Virus record (IMG/VR): IMGVR_UViG_3300033146_002242
Coordinates: 54,288 to 118,287 of that record
Strand: one strand, 5' to 3'
DNA from: a virus
Length of the DNA: 64,000 bases
The first letter of the stretch is position 1, and every line of letters starts with the position of its first letter. A program made the translations under genes and the position numbers. A model generated the notes under the pieces. It was not told the origin of the DNA. It made no database searches and worked only from the letters and a program-made list of their open reading frames with translations. Shown here in pieces: positions 49,742 through 60,222 of the stretch.

Positions 49742-51169
49742 ATGGATAAATATTTTGTATTTCAAGATAGATTGGGTTATAGAATACCCGCTAAATTCAA
49801 AGATCAATTTTATTATCAAAATATTAAAAAACATTTAACTATTAAAAGTAGAGATTATTTTTCAAAAGAATATATCACAAATAAATATTATTATGAAACA
49901 GATAAAGCATTGTTGTTACCAAGATTATTTCCTATTAAAAAATATATTCATCCAGAATCTATAGCTCCAAAAGAAACTTATAAAGCAAAGAAAATAAAAA
50001 TAACATCTAAAATAGTACCCCGTAATGAATTACAGAAAGATTCTATTGAATATTTAATGACTCACCCAAATACTTTATTACAATTATCCCCTGGTTCTGG
50101 TAAAACTATTATTACTATTGATGTAATATGTAAATTAAAATTTAAAACTATAATTTTTATTCATCGTGATGCATTATTATCACAATGGCATGACAGATTA
50201 ATATCATTTACAGATATAACAGAAAGTCAAATTGGTGTGTTGTCATCAAATACATATCAAGAAGTAATTGAAAAAGCAGATATAATATTAGCCACAGTTC
50301 AATCATTTAATGCTATTTTAAGAAATGATAAATATAAAATTGATTTTTTGAAAAGAATGTATCATTCTGGTATTGGATTGATGGTGGGTGATGAAGTTCA
50401 TACAACAGTTGGGGCCCCAATGTTTTCTATTGCATCTTTATTGACCCCTTGCCACAGAACAATTGGTTTATCAGCGACGCCTGATAAAAATGATGGAACA
50501 TTCAAAATTATTAAATATCATTTGGGAGAAGTATACGAAAGTCCATTTGAATCTGATACAATGCCAGCAGAAGTTCATGCTATATTATTTGATTTTGATT
50601 TATTAAAAGGTCGTGAACGTTGGCTATTTTGGAATGGACAATTTCAATTATCAAGATATTTTCAAATTTTAAGAAAATCAGATAGATTTATGATTGTTTT
50701 GGGTGCTACTATAGAATATTGTATAAATGAAAATCGACATTTAATAGTGATGTGTGAGAGAATTAAATTAATAGATGAATTAAAAAAACAATTTAAAGAT
50801 TATGATTGCACTTCGTTTACAGCATCTGAAAAATCTGATGTATTGAATCATAAAATTGTTTTTACAACCCCCGGTAAAATGCGAGATGGTATTGATGCAC
50901 CGTGGAAAGATTCTATTATTTTAACATCTCCAATATCTAATATTGACCAAGCAGTTGGAAGAATAGTTAGAACCGAAAAAGATAAAAAACAACCTATTGT
51001 TTTTGATTTGGTTGATACTGGAATTGATAAAATTTCATCAACATTTGTTAAAAATAGACTGCCATATTATAAAAAGAAAAAATGGAACATATTATACTAC
51101 ACATTAGAAGGTTCGAAAGTGATAGATATATCACAAGGAAAAGCTTTAAAATTAACAGGTGCGAAATAA
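49742..51169 (+). CDS. UvsW-like SF2 helicase, 475 aa
   Basis: The ATG at 49742 is preceded by AAAGGAATGG. SF2 motifs appear in order: Q-type region NELQKDSIEYL, motif I SPGSGKT (about 115), motif Ia, motif II as GDEVHTT (about 216), motif III GLSATPDK (about 241), motif V near TTPGKMRDGID and motif VI QAVGRIVR. UvsW reverses stalled forks and unwinds recombination intermediates in T4. It is followed by the gp47/gp46 pair, a recombination context. Confidence 0.85.
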   Translation: MDKYFVFQDRLGYRIPAKFKDQFYYQNIKKHLTIKSRDYFSKEYITNKYYYETDKALLLPRLFPIKKYIHPESIAPKETYKAKKIKITSKIVPRNELQKDSIEYLMTHPNTLLQLSPGSGKTIITIDVICKLKFKTIIFIHRDALLSQWHDRLISFTDITESQIGVLSSNTYQEVIEKADIILATVQSFNAILRNDKYKIDFLKRMYHSGIGLMVGDEVHTTVGAPMFSIASLLTPCHRTIGLSATPDKNDGTFKIIKYHLGEVYESPFESDTMPAEVHAILFDFDLLKGRERWLFWNGQFQLSRYFQILRKSDRFMIVLGATIEYCINENRHLIVMCERIKLIDELKKQFKDYDCTSFTASEKSDVLNHKIVFTTPGKMRDGIDAPWKDSIILTSPISNIDQAVGRIVRTEKDKKQPIVFDLVDTGIDKISSTFVKNRLPYYKKKKWNILYYTLEGSKVIDISQGKALKLTGAK

Positions 51170-51418
51170 ATGTGGAATAAAATAGAAGAAAAACCGATAC
51201 CTAAAAATCGATATGTTTTGGTATCTGATGGATTATGTGTGCCAGAAATTGTTAGATGGCAAGATAAAAGGATACATCCATATAATAATTATAATACGAA
51301 ATTTTATGATATTCCAGCAGGATGGTTTAAGACTGATAAAACTCGTCTAATCAGAATACATAGTAATGATTTAAAATATTGGATGGATATTCCAAAAACA
51401 CCGAATCAGGAGGATTGA
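51170..51418 (+). CDS. DUF551-like small protein, 82 aa
   Basis: The start abuts the helicase stop. WNKIEEKPIPKNRYVLVSDG, WFKTD and YWMDIP follow the DUF551-type pattern (W...P...VLV...W...P). It is a divergent relative of the protein at 6427. Function unknown. Confidence 0.6.
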   Translation: MWNKIEEKPIPKNRYVLVSDGLCVPEIVRWQDKRIHPYNNYNTKFYDIPAGWFKTDKTRLIRIHSNDLKYWMDIPKTPNQED

Positions 51419-51419
51419 T

Positions 51420-51677
51420 ATGGGTGGCAATGAATTTATAGATTTATATTTTAAAATCAATGTTATTGAAATGGCTAAAAAAGCATACACATCATATTGT
51501 GAATTTACTAATTTTAAATCTTTAGTCACAGGTGATGATTTACCAAAGTGGGATGTATTGCCAAATAATATTCAAGCGGCATGGAAACATTCTATATCTG
51601 AAACTATGGTAGAATGTATTAATGATATATTATGTAGTTATAATATTAATATTAAAAATAAGGATGATAACAAATGA
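51420..51677 (+). CDS. hypothetical phage protein, 85 aa
   Basis: CAGGAGGATTGAT precedes the ATG. The core KWDVLPNNIQAAWKHS is a pattern I associate with small phage proteins of unknown role. The end overlaps the gp47 start, so it is co-translated with the recombination genes. Confidence 0.65.
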   Translation: MGGNEFIDLYFKINVIEMAKKAYTSYCEFTNFKSLVTGDDLPKWDVLPNNIQAAWKHSISETMVECINDILCSYNINIKNKDDNK

Positions 51678-52693
51678 ATAGAGCTGTTGTAACAGCAGAT
51701 TTACATTTTTCATTATATGGGCAAGATTCAAAAATGGAAAATGGTATGGGTGAAACATTATATTATTTAGATAATGTAATGAGAAATTCTATTTTGAAAT
51801 ATGCTGATGATGAAAATATTTCCAATTGTATTATAGTTGGGGATATTTTCCATAATAAAAGTATTATTCATGCAAAAGCATTAGCAGTATTTATTGATAT
51901 TGTTAATGATTTTTCACATATTAATTTTATACTTCTTGATGGAAATCACGATCATTCAAAAATGTCGGGTGATGATGTTACATCATTAAAATCTTTGGAA
52001 AATACACCAAATGTTAATGTTATACATGATGCTGTACAAAAAAATAATTTATATTTTGTACCGTGGAATAATAAATTAATTGAAAATATAAAAAATCCCC
52101 CCAATGGAGTTGATTATTTATTTTCCCATTTTGGATTAAATGAAGGCACACTAAGTTCTGGTATTTCAATTATTAGTGATATTGGTTTGAAAGATTTGAA
52201 ACCATATAAATATGTTATTTTAGGCCATTATCACAAACCACAATATATAAAAAATGATTTTTTAGAACTATATTATGTTGGATCTCCTATTCAATTAGAT
52301 ATGGGAGAAAGAGATGAAGAAAAAAGATTTTTAGATATTAATTTTGAAACAAATGAAATTAAATCTATTAAAACAGATGGGTATAAAAAATATTATAAAA
52401 TTGAATTAGCAAAACAAGATGCACAAATAATCAAAGAAATTGAATTTTTACAAAAACAAGGGCATGATGTTCTTGTAGAAATAACAAATGATATTGATAC
52501 ATCATCTATTCCAGAAAATGTAAGAATTGTTAATAAAGTAGATATTGATATAACAAATCGGGGTATATCATTGGATATGTCCGAGTCAGAACGATTAGAG
52601 GCATATTTAAATATAAAAGAAATACCAGATAATAAAAAAGAAGATTATTTATCAATTGCTAAATATATAATAAATTTCTCAAAGGAGAGTTGA
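51674..52693 (+). CDS. SbcD/gp47-like recombination nuclease subunit, 339 aa
   Basis: The calcineurin-type phosphoesterase motifs are in order: ADLHFS (about 9), GDIFHNKS (about 56), GNHDHS (about 90), SHFGLNEG (about 153) and GHYHKPQ (about 183), then GSP. This is the Mre11 family. With SbcC (gp46) it resects DNA ends for recombination-dependent replication. The start overlaps the previous gene by four bases, and its stop lies one base before the SbcC start. Confidence 0.92.
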   Translation: MNRAVVTADLHFSLYGQDSKMENGMGETLYYLDNVMRNSILKYADDENISNCIIVGDIFHNKSIIHAKALAVFIDIVNDFSHINFILLDGNHDHSKMSGDDVTSLKSLENTPNVNVIHDAVQKNNLYFVPWNNKLIENIKNPPNGVDYLFSHFGLNEGTLSSGISIISDIGLKDLKPYKYVILGHYHKPQYIKNDFLELYYVGSPIQLDMGERDEEKRFLDINFETNEIKSIKTDGYKKYYKIELAKQDAQIIKEIEFLQKQGHDVLVEITNDIDTSSIPENVRIVNKVDIDITNRGISLDMSESERLEAYLNIKEIPDNKKEDYLSIAKYIINFSKES

Positions 52694-52694
52694 G

Positions 52695-55127
52695 TTGAAA
52701 TATATTAATTTTGTGTCAGTCAAATTTGAAAATTATTGTAATTATATAGATCCAATGGAATTTCAATTTGAAAATGGTAAAATAACATTGATTACTGGGC
52801 CAAATGGAATTGGTAAATCAACTATATTTGGGGCAATTCCATTTGCTTTATATGGTGTGACCCCAACAGGGCAAAGACCAGATGATGTATTGAATAATAA
52901 AACACAAAAAAATTGTAGAGTTGATTGTTTATTTGAAATAGATAATGACAAATATATGGTTAGTAGAACAGTGAAATATAAAAATGTTGGTTCTACAGCT
53001 TTTGTTTATAAAAAAGGAATTAAAGAACCTCTTGCAAAAGGGTATAGAGAAGTAACTAATTTTATTGAAAATTTATTGATTCCTAAAGATTTATTTCTTA
53101 ATACAGTATTGTTTGGACAAAAAGTAAAAACGTTTTTTACAGATTTACCAGATTCTAAACAAAAAGAAATTTTTAGAAAAATATTACAGCTTGATAATTA
53201 TGTAATGTATCAAAAGAATGTAAATTCTATAATGGATGATTTAAAAATTGAATTAAATGAATTACAACATAACAAAGATATAATTCTTTCTAAAATTGAT
53301 GTTATTAAGATTGATACTATTGATACTATAGAAGGAAAAATCAAACATAAATTAACTGAAATTGAGAATTTGAAATGGAATAACAATTTAATTAAAAAAG
53401 ATTTAGAAGAAGAAAAAGAAAAATTAATAAATTTAAAAGAATCTGAGATAAAACTAGAATTTGATAATTTAACGAATTTAATTAATTCTTGTAATAATCA
53501 ATTAGATAATTTGAATAGTTTATTAGATTCTAAAAAAAATGAACTTGAAAATGAAAAAAAATTAAAAATTTCTGAACACAAAGAAAAGATATTACAGATT
53601 GAGAAAACACAAAATGATTTAAAAAATAATATTATAAAAAAATTATCAAAAGCTGCTGAATCTAAAATTGAAATTAATCAACAAAAATTAGAAGATTTGA
53701 GAGAAAAATATCTTGAAGAAAAAAATATTATTGTTGATAATTATAATGAACAAATAAAAAAAATAAAAGATGAATTTGCACAAAAAATTGAATCTAATAA
53801 TTTTAAAATAAATGATGCCACGAATTTTATTAATGAAATAAATGTAAACCAATCAAAACTATCAACTGTTATTGATTTTGCTTCAACAAAAATAAAAGAA
53901 TATAAAAATGCAATTGATAATAAACAATCTATTTGTCCTACTTGTTTTCAGCAATGGGATGATGTTTCACATATACAAAAATTAATTGATGAACAAAATG
54001 AAATTATAATTGAAAAAACAGCTGAACTGAATAAACTATTAGATGATAAAAAACATTATCAAGAAATCATTAATCAATTAACTTCTGAAAACAATGAATA
54101 TAATAAAAATTTAGATTTGTTGATATCTGAATTAGAAGATAAATTTAATAAAGAAAAAGAAAAATTTGATTTATCTTTTAAAGAAAAGGCTGAATCAATC
54201 AAAATTTTAATTTCAGAAATTAAAGATCAATTAAAACAAGAAATTGAAAATATAGAGAAAGAATTTTCTGGTAAAATGTCTGCATTAAATGAAGATTTAG
54301 TTAGAATTGTTGATGAAATTACAATAGCACATCAAATTAATTTACAAGATGTTTTGGAAAAATTTGGTGAAAAAAGAAATAAAATTTTACTTGATATTAA
54401 AGATTATAAAGAAAAATTAAGTAATTTAAAATTAATATTAAGTCAAATAGAAGCGGTTAAAAATAAAATAACTACCTTTGAAAATGATATAGAAAAAAAT
54501 GAATATAGTATTAATGATATTAAAAAACAAATTGAGGAACATAAACAAGAAATAAATAATTGTGTGGTTAAAATAGAAAGTTTATATAATGAAATAGGGG
54601 AACATATTAATAGAATTGATGCTATTAAAGAAAATATTAAAATATGTAATTTCTGGAAGGTTGGATTTTCTTCATCAGGTATACCTTCTATGTTAATTGA
54701 TGAATCAATTCCTTTTATGAATGAAAGAATAGGAAAATATTTAGAACAGATGTCACATGGTAGATATCATGTGACATTTGATACATTAAAAGAAACAAAG
54801 AAAGGTGAATTTAGGGATAAAATATCAATTCATGTATATGACTCTGTTACTCATTCTAATTCCAGAGTTAATTTTTCTGGTGGTCAAATTAGATTAGTTG
54901 ATATAGCTACTATATTAACTTTATCTGATTTACAAGAAGATATTCACAAATTTAAAATTAATATATCATTATTTGATGAAATTTTCGATGCTCTTGATGA
55001 CCAGAATACTGTAAATGTTTCACATTTACTTAGAAAAGTTTTAATAAAAGACAAAGCTATTTGTTTAATTACGCATCGTTTAATTGACCAAATAGAAGCA
55101 GATAACATTTATGCATTAGAAAGTTAA
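52695..55127 (+). CDS. SbcC/gp46-like recombination ATPase, 810 aa
   Basis: TTG start, set by AAAGGAGAG ten bases upstream; no nearby ATG exists. Walker A GPNGIGKST lies at about 35-43. Long coiled coils fill about 170-400 and 430-660, separated by a zinc-hook CPTC (about 415). FSGGQIRLVD (signature, about 727) and LFDEIFDALD (Walker B, about 759) follow. This is the Rad50 family. Partner of the nuclease at 51674. Confidence 0.93.
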   Translation: MKYINFVSVKFENYCNYIDPMEFQFENGKITLITGPNGIGKSTIFGAIPFALYGVTPTGQRPDDVLNNKTQKNCRVDCLFEIDNDKYMVSRTVKYKNVGSTAFVYKKGIKEPLAKGYREVTNFIENLLIPKDLFLNTVLFGQKVKTFFTDLPDSKQKEIFRKILQLDNYVMYQKNVNSIMDDLKIELNELQHNKDIILSKIDVIKIDTIDTIEGKIKHKLTEIENLKWNNNLIKKDLEEEKEKLINLKESEIKLEFDNLTNLINSCNNQLDNLNSLLDSKKNELENEKKLKISEHKEKILQIEKTQNDLKNNIIKKLSKAAESKIEINQQKLEDLREKYLEEKNIIVDNYNEQIKKIKDEFAQKIESNNFKINDATNFINEINVNQSKLSTVIDFASTKIKEYKNAIDNKQSICPTCFQQWDDVSHIQKLIDEQNEIIIEKTAELNKLLDDKKHYQEIINQLTSENNEYNKNLDLLISELEDKFNKEKEKFDLSFKEKAESIKILISEIKDQLKQEIENIEKEFSGKMSALNEDLVRIVDEITIAHQINLQDVLEKFGEKRNKILLDIKDYKEKLSNLKLILSQIEAVKNKITTFENDIEKNEYSINDIKKQIEEHKQEINNCVVKIESLYNEIGEHINRIDAIKENIKICNFWKVGFSSSGIPSMLIDESIPFMNERIGKYLEQMSHGRYHVTFDTLKETKKGEFRDKISIHVYDSVTHSNSRVNFSGGQIRLVDIATILTLSDLQEDIHKFKINISLFDEIFDALDDQNTVNVSHLLRKVLIKDKAICLITHRLIDQIEADNIYALES

Positions 55128-55131
55128 AAAT

Positions 55132-55989
55132 ATGATACCCATTATTACAGTCATTGACAAAGGTTATTATGATTTATTCATGATATATTTACATAGTTTA
55201 AAACATTTGTCAAAAAATTTATATTTAATAAATGTTTTTTTAACAGATGAGCAACTAAAAAATATTGAAAAATTTAATGTTAATATTTTAAATGTTAAAG
55301 ATGAGCATGTTAGACATGCACAATATTTAAGAATACCAATTCCAATGTATTTAAAAGCACGTTTACAAGATTACATTCCACATGATGTTTTTTGTTTTAC
55401 AGATAGTGATATGTGGGTATCTAATATAAATGCATTTGAAAAATTATTGAAAAAACATATTAACACTAAAAAATTTTTAATAGTTGAATCAATACCTCAT
55501 ATTTATCAACATCAAAATTGTTTTTCAGAAAAACATCGATTAACTGTATATAATCGATTTTTTAAGAAAACAAATCATTATAATTCTTCATTTTTTATAA
55601 TAAATTCTGGATTTTTTATATCAAATAAAAATAATCCCATATTAGAAAAATGGTTTAAATATTATATAACAGAAGATTATATTGGGAAAGGTAAAGATCA
55701 ATTTGCATTAGAGACTGTTTTAAATTTAGAAAAATCATATAAATATTTTGATTTAGACAGTATAACATATCAATATAATTGGTTAATGTATTATGGTTTA
55801 CCTAAATATGATTTAGACCAAAGAAAATTTATTCACCCAATAGAAGAAAAAGAAATTTATATATTACATAATTTATTAATTAATAAGTGGAATAATATTA
55901 CTTTTCAAACTACTAATAAAAATATTACTGTAAAAACAGAGATAGATATATATGGAAAATTAAATTTAATTGAATCTAGGATTAGATAA
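55132..55989 (+). CDS. glycosyltransferase (GT-A, family 8-like), 285 aa
   Basis: FTDSDMWVSNINAF (about 90-103) gives a DxD metal site in the usual context. FIINSGFFISNK (about 156) and DQFALETVL (about 190) follow, as in GT8-type enzymes. The N terminus PIITVIDKGYYDLF starts a Rossmann-like strand. It overlaps the next gene by one base and lies near a radical SAM gene. Target unknown: modified phage DNA or a surface glycan are both possible. Confidence 0.7.
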   Translation: MIPIITVIDKGYYDLFMIYLHSLKHLSKNLYLINVFLTDEQLKNIEKFNVNILNVKDEHVRHAQYLRIPIPMYLKARLQDYIPHDVFCFTDSDMWVSNINAFEKLLKKHINTKKFLIVESIPHIYQHQNCFSEKHRLTVYNRFFKKTNHYNSSFFIINSGFFISNKNNPILEKWFKYYITEDYIGKGKDQFALETVLNLEKSYKYFDLDSITYQYNWLMYYGLPKYDLDQRKFIHPIEEKEIYILHNLLINKWNNITFQTTNKNITVKTEIDIYGKLNLIESRIR

Positions 55990-56303
55990 TGAAAAAAATT
56001 GAATATTATTTAAAACCATATTTTAAAGTTTCTGTATTTGATATGACCATTGATATAATTATTAATGGTTATATCATTTACAGAAAAAAACAATGTAATA
56101 TAAAAACTATCAAAACTCATACAGGACCAAAGTTCATTTTCGAATATTATTTAGAAACAACTGAAAATATGGAAAAACTATTGGAATTTATATCTCCAGA
56201 ATTAATTAAAATAGTCAATAATAATTTAATATCTTACAATGGTGATGGAAATGAATGGACTGGTATCATCGACACAACCGACCTTAAAACAAATATCCCC
56301 TAA
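55989..56303 (+). CDS. hypothetical protein, 104 aa
   Basis: The start overlaps the glycosyltransferase stop. The protein looks beta-rich and basic, with no Cys-rich or catalytic motif. Its end overlaps the radical SAM gene by some 65 bases. A small partner of the radical SAM enzyme is conceivable, but nothing in the sequence proves it. Confidence 0.6.
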   Translation: MKKIEYYLKPYFKVSVFDMTIDIIINGYIIYRKKQCNIKTIKTHTGPKFIFEYYLETTENMEKLLEFISPELIKIVNNNLISYNGDGNEWTGIIDTTDLKTNIP

Positions 56304-57324
56304 AAACAAATTACAGATTGTTAATTGGTTATTAACTCGTAAGTGTAATTTAAATTGTTCTTATTGTGGACTTGTCAAAAATCCATTAACAAAAAAATAT
56401 AGTGGTATAAAACATTATCATGCTAATGAAATGTCACCCTTATATATAAAAAGTTGTTTAATTGAAGCATATCGAATCAATCCACATTGTTTTCATATTT
56501 TTTATGGTGGTGAACCTTTTCTTTATCCATATTTAGATGAAGTAATTTTATTTTGTAATCAAAACAATATATATTATACAATAATAACAAATAACACCGA
56601 TAAAATTAAACCTCTTATTAAAAAGGTTTTAAATAAAGTTGAGCGATTTTTTGGGTTATCGGCATCAATAGACCCGATAATATATACCGATAATACCGAA
56701 TTAAAATTATCTGATAGATATAAAAAAAGTATTGCGGGTTTACAAAATTTAAAAGCTTTAAAACCATTTGTAGATGATTTAGTTGCTGAAATAACTATTG
56801 ATGCATCTAATATTAAATCTGTATATAAATTAGTTGAACATTTATCAGAGAATGGTATATGGGCAAGTATTACTTTTATTGATGTTCAGAAAAACAAATA
56901 TTATGATTTTTCAAATATTTCTCAATCAAAAGTTGAATTGCAAAATATAATTATTTCTCAAACTGACGAAGTTTATGATTTATTACAATCTATGATAAAT
57001 GCTGGATTTTTAATTCATATGGGAGAAGATTTACTTGATAGAATATATAATATTTTGCCATATAATTTAGATTGTAAATTAGAAGAATACAACCATAATC
57101 TAACTATTGATGCTGATGGTACTCTTAGATTATGTTTAAGAATAAAAGGGGTGGAGTCACAAAAATATAAAGCGCTTGATTATTTTTTAAATTTTGAAAC
57201 ATGTCATTCGGCCATGATAAAAGATAAAAAAAATTATTGTAATGGATGTTGTTGGACATGTCCTATTATGAGTCGATTGGCTGTTGAAGAAGATATGGTT
57301 ACAGATATTTTACACAATAGTTAA
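56239..57324 (+). CDS. radical SAM protein with SPASM-like C terminus, 361 aa
   Basis: Several ATGs (56239, 56245, 56251) compete, and the long overlap with the previous gene leaves the exact start open. CNLNCSYC at about 36-43 is the CxxxCxxC iron-sulfur site, and YGGEPFLY (about 93) the SAM-binding GGE. The C-terminal third has a Cys cluster (LDCKLEE, LRLC, ETCHS, CNGCCWTCP), like the SPASM/twitch domains of enzymes that modify peptides or other large substrates. Next to a glycosyltransferase it hints at a small modification pathway. The substrate is unknown. Confidence 0.8.
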   Translation: MVMEMNGLVSSTQPTLKQISPKNKLQIVNWLLTRKCNLNCSYCGLVKNPLTKKYSGIKHYHANEMSPLYIKSCLIEAYRINPHCFHIFYGGEPFLYPYLDEVILFCNQNNIYYTIITNNTDKIKPLIKKVLNKVERFFGLSASIDPIIYTDNTELKLSDRYKKSIAGLQNLKALKPFVDDLVAEITIDASNIKSVYKLVEHLSENGIWASITFIDVQKNKYYDFSNISQSKVELQNIIISQTDEVYDLLQSMINAGFLIHMGEDLLDRIYNILPYNLDCKLEEYNHNLTIDADGTLRLCLRIKGVESQKYKALDYFLNFETCHSAMIKDKKNYCNGCCWTCPIMSRLAVEEDMVTDILHNS

Positions 57325-57336
57325 AGGAGAAATAAA

Positions 57337-57669
57337 ATGGCTATATTAGATAAAGCTATTGATTTTTTATCAATGGTTGCAGAAGATGATTATGTTTATA
57401 TTTATTTTATTAAAAAAAATGGTGAAAAACGATTAATGAAAGCTACATTAAATTTTAAAAAAATACCAAAAGAACATCATCCAAAAGGATATAATTTAAA
57501 AGGAATTTTGAAAAAAATAAAATCATCTAAAATGTTAAGTGTGTATGATTTAGAAAAACAAGGTTGGAGAAGCATCAAATTAGAAAAAATAATTTGGGTC
57601 AAAAATAGTAAAAATAAAATATTTGAGTTTAAAATACCCATGTCATCATTTCAAAATATAGGTGTTTAA
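57337..57669 (+). CDS. WYL_2/DUF2693-like Sm-fold protein, 110 aa
   Basis: AAAGGAGAAATAAA precedes the ATG. IYFIKKNGEKRLMKATLNF in the middle and VYDLEKQGWRSIKLEKI near the C terminus match the pattern I know from WYL_2 (DUF2693) small phage proteins, a Sm-like barrel. The role is unknown; regulatory or nucleic-acid binding roles have been supposed. Confidence 0.65.
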   Translation: MAILDKAIDFLSMVAEDDYVYIYFIKKNGEKRLMKATLNFKKIPKEHHPKGYNLKGILKKIKSSKMLSVYDLEKQGWRSIKLEKIIWVKNSKNKIFEFKIPMSSFQNIGV

Positions 57670-57700
57670 TTTTATTAAATTGTTGCTAGGAGAAAATAAT

Positions 57701-57925
57701 ATGAATATTTCCACATTTGTTAAAAAACTTCGGAATATCCAAGATAATGTTTTGAACGATACTGATAAAGTTGTTTTAAAATTAGGGCAGATGGAATATG
57801 AAATTGATTATGTTTTGATTAATGAACAAGCAAATAAATGTGTTTTGAAAATTGATGATACTGCTGAATTGGATATTGTTCATCGAATTATCGAATCATA
57901 TAAAAAAACAAACGAAGATAAATAA
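57701..57925 (+). CDS. hypothetical protein, 74 aa
   Basis: The start at 57701 follows CTAGGAGAAAATAAT. The small protein has a Lys-rich helix followed by strands (VVLKLGQMEYEIDYVLI). The pattern resembles small phage proteins of unknown role. The stop overlaps the start of the RecD2-like gene. Confidence 0.6.
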   Translation: MNISTFVKKLRNIQDNVLNDTDKVVLKLGQMEYEIDYVLINEQANKCVLKIDDTAELDIVHRIIESYKKTNEDK

Positions 57926-60147
57926 TGAATGATTTGTTTAATTGGGATGATATTAAATTTAATAAGTTTGAAGAAAAAAACAGACACTGTGGATATGTAA
58001 GTATCATTTTTAAAACTACTGACACGTGGAGTGCAGGTGTTTTTTATGATACAGAACAAGAAGATACTTTTAAATTCATAGCTTATTTTAGAGTTATGTT
58101 AGATGAAGATGTTGTATTTATTGGTAAATGGCAAGATAATACGTACCGTGGAGAAACTTCCCGGCAATTTGTTGCAGAATATGTTGAAAAAAATTTGCAA
58201 TTTACACAAGATGGGTTATATAGATTTCTTAAAAATAATCCAGATATAAAAGGGATTGGTGATAAAAAAGCCAAAGCAATATCAGAAAAATATTGGAGTA
58301 ATTTTGATGATGTTATTTCAAACACACCACATTTGATAGAACATGATTTAAAAATTAAAAAAGATATAATTAATAATTTGCAAAAAATATGGATAAAAAA
58401 TAAACATGCAAATCTAGTTACAGTTGCTTTATCTGAATTTCCATTGACACAATCAATTATATCTAAAATTATTGAATCTTATGGTGCTAATTCAGTTGAT
58501 ATTGTTAAAAAAAATCCATATGCGTTGATTCCATTTATTAGTGGATATAATTTTAAAACTGCAGATGGTGTTGCCTTATTCTTAGGATGGAAACCTGAAT
58601 CCAAAGAAAGAATAGAAGCTGCTATAATTCATATTTTGTTGGATGAAATTCAAAATGGATATGATGGATCACATTGTTGGATTGAAATCAACGAATTAAT
58701 TGAATATGCGATAAAACTTCTTGATATTGATGCTTCGTATATTACTTCATATATAAAAAATGATTTAAAAGAAGATGAAATTAAACTTTTTGAACATGAT
58801 GATATATTAAAAGTATCCCATTCATATGTGTTTTATCAAGAAGATTATGCAGTGAAATATATTGTAGAAATAAAAGATAATTCATTAATTAGAAATGGTT
58901 CAGAAGTATATCAGCTATATAAAGATGACCTTGATATTTTAAATGAAAAACAAAAACAATGTATAACAAATGCTTTGAATTATGATTTTTCTATTATTAC
59001 TGGTAAAGCTGGTACTGGTAAAACATTTGTTATTAAATATTTGTTACATATATTTAAAAATTTATCATATTCAGTTTGTTTACTAGCTCCTACTGGAAAA
59101 GCTGCTAGAAGAATGACTGAATCAACGGGATATAAAGCGTCAACTATTCATAAAATATTAGGGTATAATTCATTAGAATATACCTACCATGAACATAATA
59201 AAATATATGATTATGATGTATATATTGTTGATGAATTTTCAATGATTAATAATAATTTAGCTTATAGATTATTTTGTGCATTACCTGATAATGTTAAAGT
59301 AATTATTGTTGGGGACCATAATCAATTACCACCAATTGGGCCGGGATTGTTATTTAATCATTTATTGTTTTGTAAAAAATATAATTATCATATTACTGAA
59401 TTATCTGATATTGTTAGACAAGCTGGGAATTTAAAAACTAATTCTGTTAAAATTTTAAATAGCGAAATGAATACAGAACAATCAGATGATTGGAATGTAT
59501 TAATATCAGAAAAATTTGATTCACATGAAATAATATTAGAATTGTTATTAGATAATTTAGAAAAATCAGAAGATGCATATGGTTTTCAAAATGATGATAT
59601 TCAAGTTATAACTCCTATGAAAAAAGGAGTGATTGGTGTGCATAATTTGAATATATGTATACAAGAAATGATTCAACGAACAAAATATGGAATTGATGTT
59701 GAACCAGTAAAAAATATAGAAAGACCTAAATTTTATTTACATGATAGAGTTGTTCAAATGGCAAATGATTATGATATTGATGTTATGAATGGAACTCTTG
59801 GTAAAATAATATATTATAATACACATTCTGGTTCTATGAAAATTAAGTTTGAAAATGATAAAATAGTTGAATATGAAAAAAATAGTGAAAAATTAGATAA
59901 TGTAACATTGGCTTATGCATTAACAATTCATAAAACACAGGGTTCGGAATTTCCTTGTGTTGTTGTTTTATTACACCATTCTCAATATATAATGTTAAAT
60001 AAAAATTTATTATATACAGCTGTAACCAGAGCTAAAAATAAATTATTTTTAATGGCAAATAAAAAAGCTGTTAATATAGCTTTATCTCATATTAATACTA
60101 TAAATAAAAAAACTAATTATGATTACATTATTGAAAATATTAATTAA
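57925..60147 (+). CDS. RecD2-like SF1 helicase, 740 aa
   Basis: The start overlaps the previous stop (TAATG). Residues 105-125 hold a helix-hairpin-helix GIGDKKAKAIS, as in RecD2. The helicase domain has Walker A TGKAGTGKT (about 357-365), APTGKAARRM (motif Ia), VDEFSMI (motif II, about 434), GDHNQLPPIGPG (motif III), and the C-terminal TIHKTQGSEFP and YTAVTRAK (motifs V and VI). RecD2 enzymes are 5'-3' helicases; T4 Dda is a smaller relative. A replication or repair role is expected. Confidence 0.88.
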   Translation: MNDLFNWDDIKFNKFEEKNRHCGYVSIIFKTTDTWSAGVFYDTEQEDTFKFIAYFRVMLDEDVVFIGKWQDNTYRGETSRQFVAEYVEKNLQFTQDGLYRFLKNNPDIKGIGDKKAKAISEKYWSNFDDVISNTPHLIEHDLKIKKDIINNLQKIWIKNKHANLVTVALSEFPLTQSIISKIIESYGANSVDIVKKNPYALIPFISGYNFKTADGVALFLGWKPESKERIEAAIIHILLDEIQNGYDGSHCWIEINELIEYAIKLLDIDASYITSYIKNDLKEDEIKLFEHDDILKVSHSYVFYQEDYAVKYIVEIKDNSLIRNGSEVYQLYKDDLDILNEKQKQCITNALNYDFSIITGKAGTGKTFVIKYLLHIFKNLSYSVCLLAPTGKAARRMTESTGYKASTIHKILGYNSLEYTYHEHNKIYDYDVYIVDEFSMINNNLAYRLFCALPDNVKVIIVGDHNQLPPIGPGLLFNHLLFCKKYNYHITELSDIVRQAGNLKTNSVKILNSEMNTEQSDDWNVLISEKFDSHEIILELLLDNLEKSEDAYGFQNDDIQVITPMKKGVIGVHNLNICIQEMIQRTKYGIDVEPVKNIERPKFYLHDRVVQMANDYDIDVMNGTLGKIIYYNTHSGSMKIKFENDKIVEYEKNSEKLDNVTLAYALTIHKTQGSEFPCVVVLLHHSQYIMLNKNLLYTAVTRAKNKLFLMANKKAVNIALSHINTINKKTNYDYIIENIN

Positions 60148-60178
60148 AAGATAAAGCTATATATATTTCATTATAATA

Positions 60179-60222
60179 AAACCACCTTGTTAATTTATGT
60201 TGGATTAACAAGGTGGTTTTTT
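60179..60222 (+). terminator. 16-bp hairpin, terminator
   Basis: AAACCACCTTGTTAAT (60179-60194) pairs with 60204-60219, followed by TTT. It ends the long replication and recombination transcript. Confidence 0.88.
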
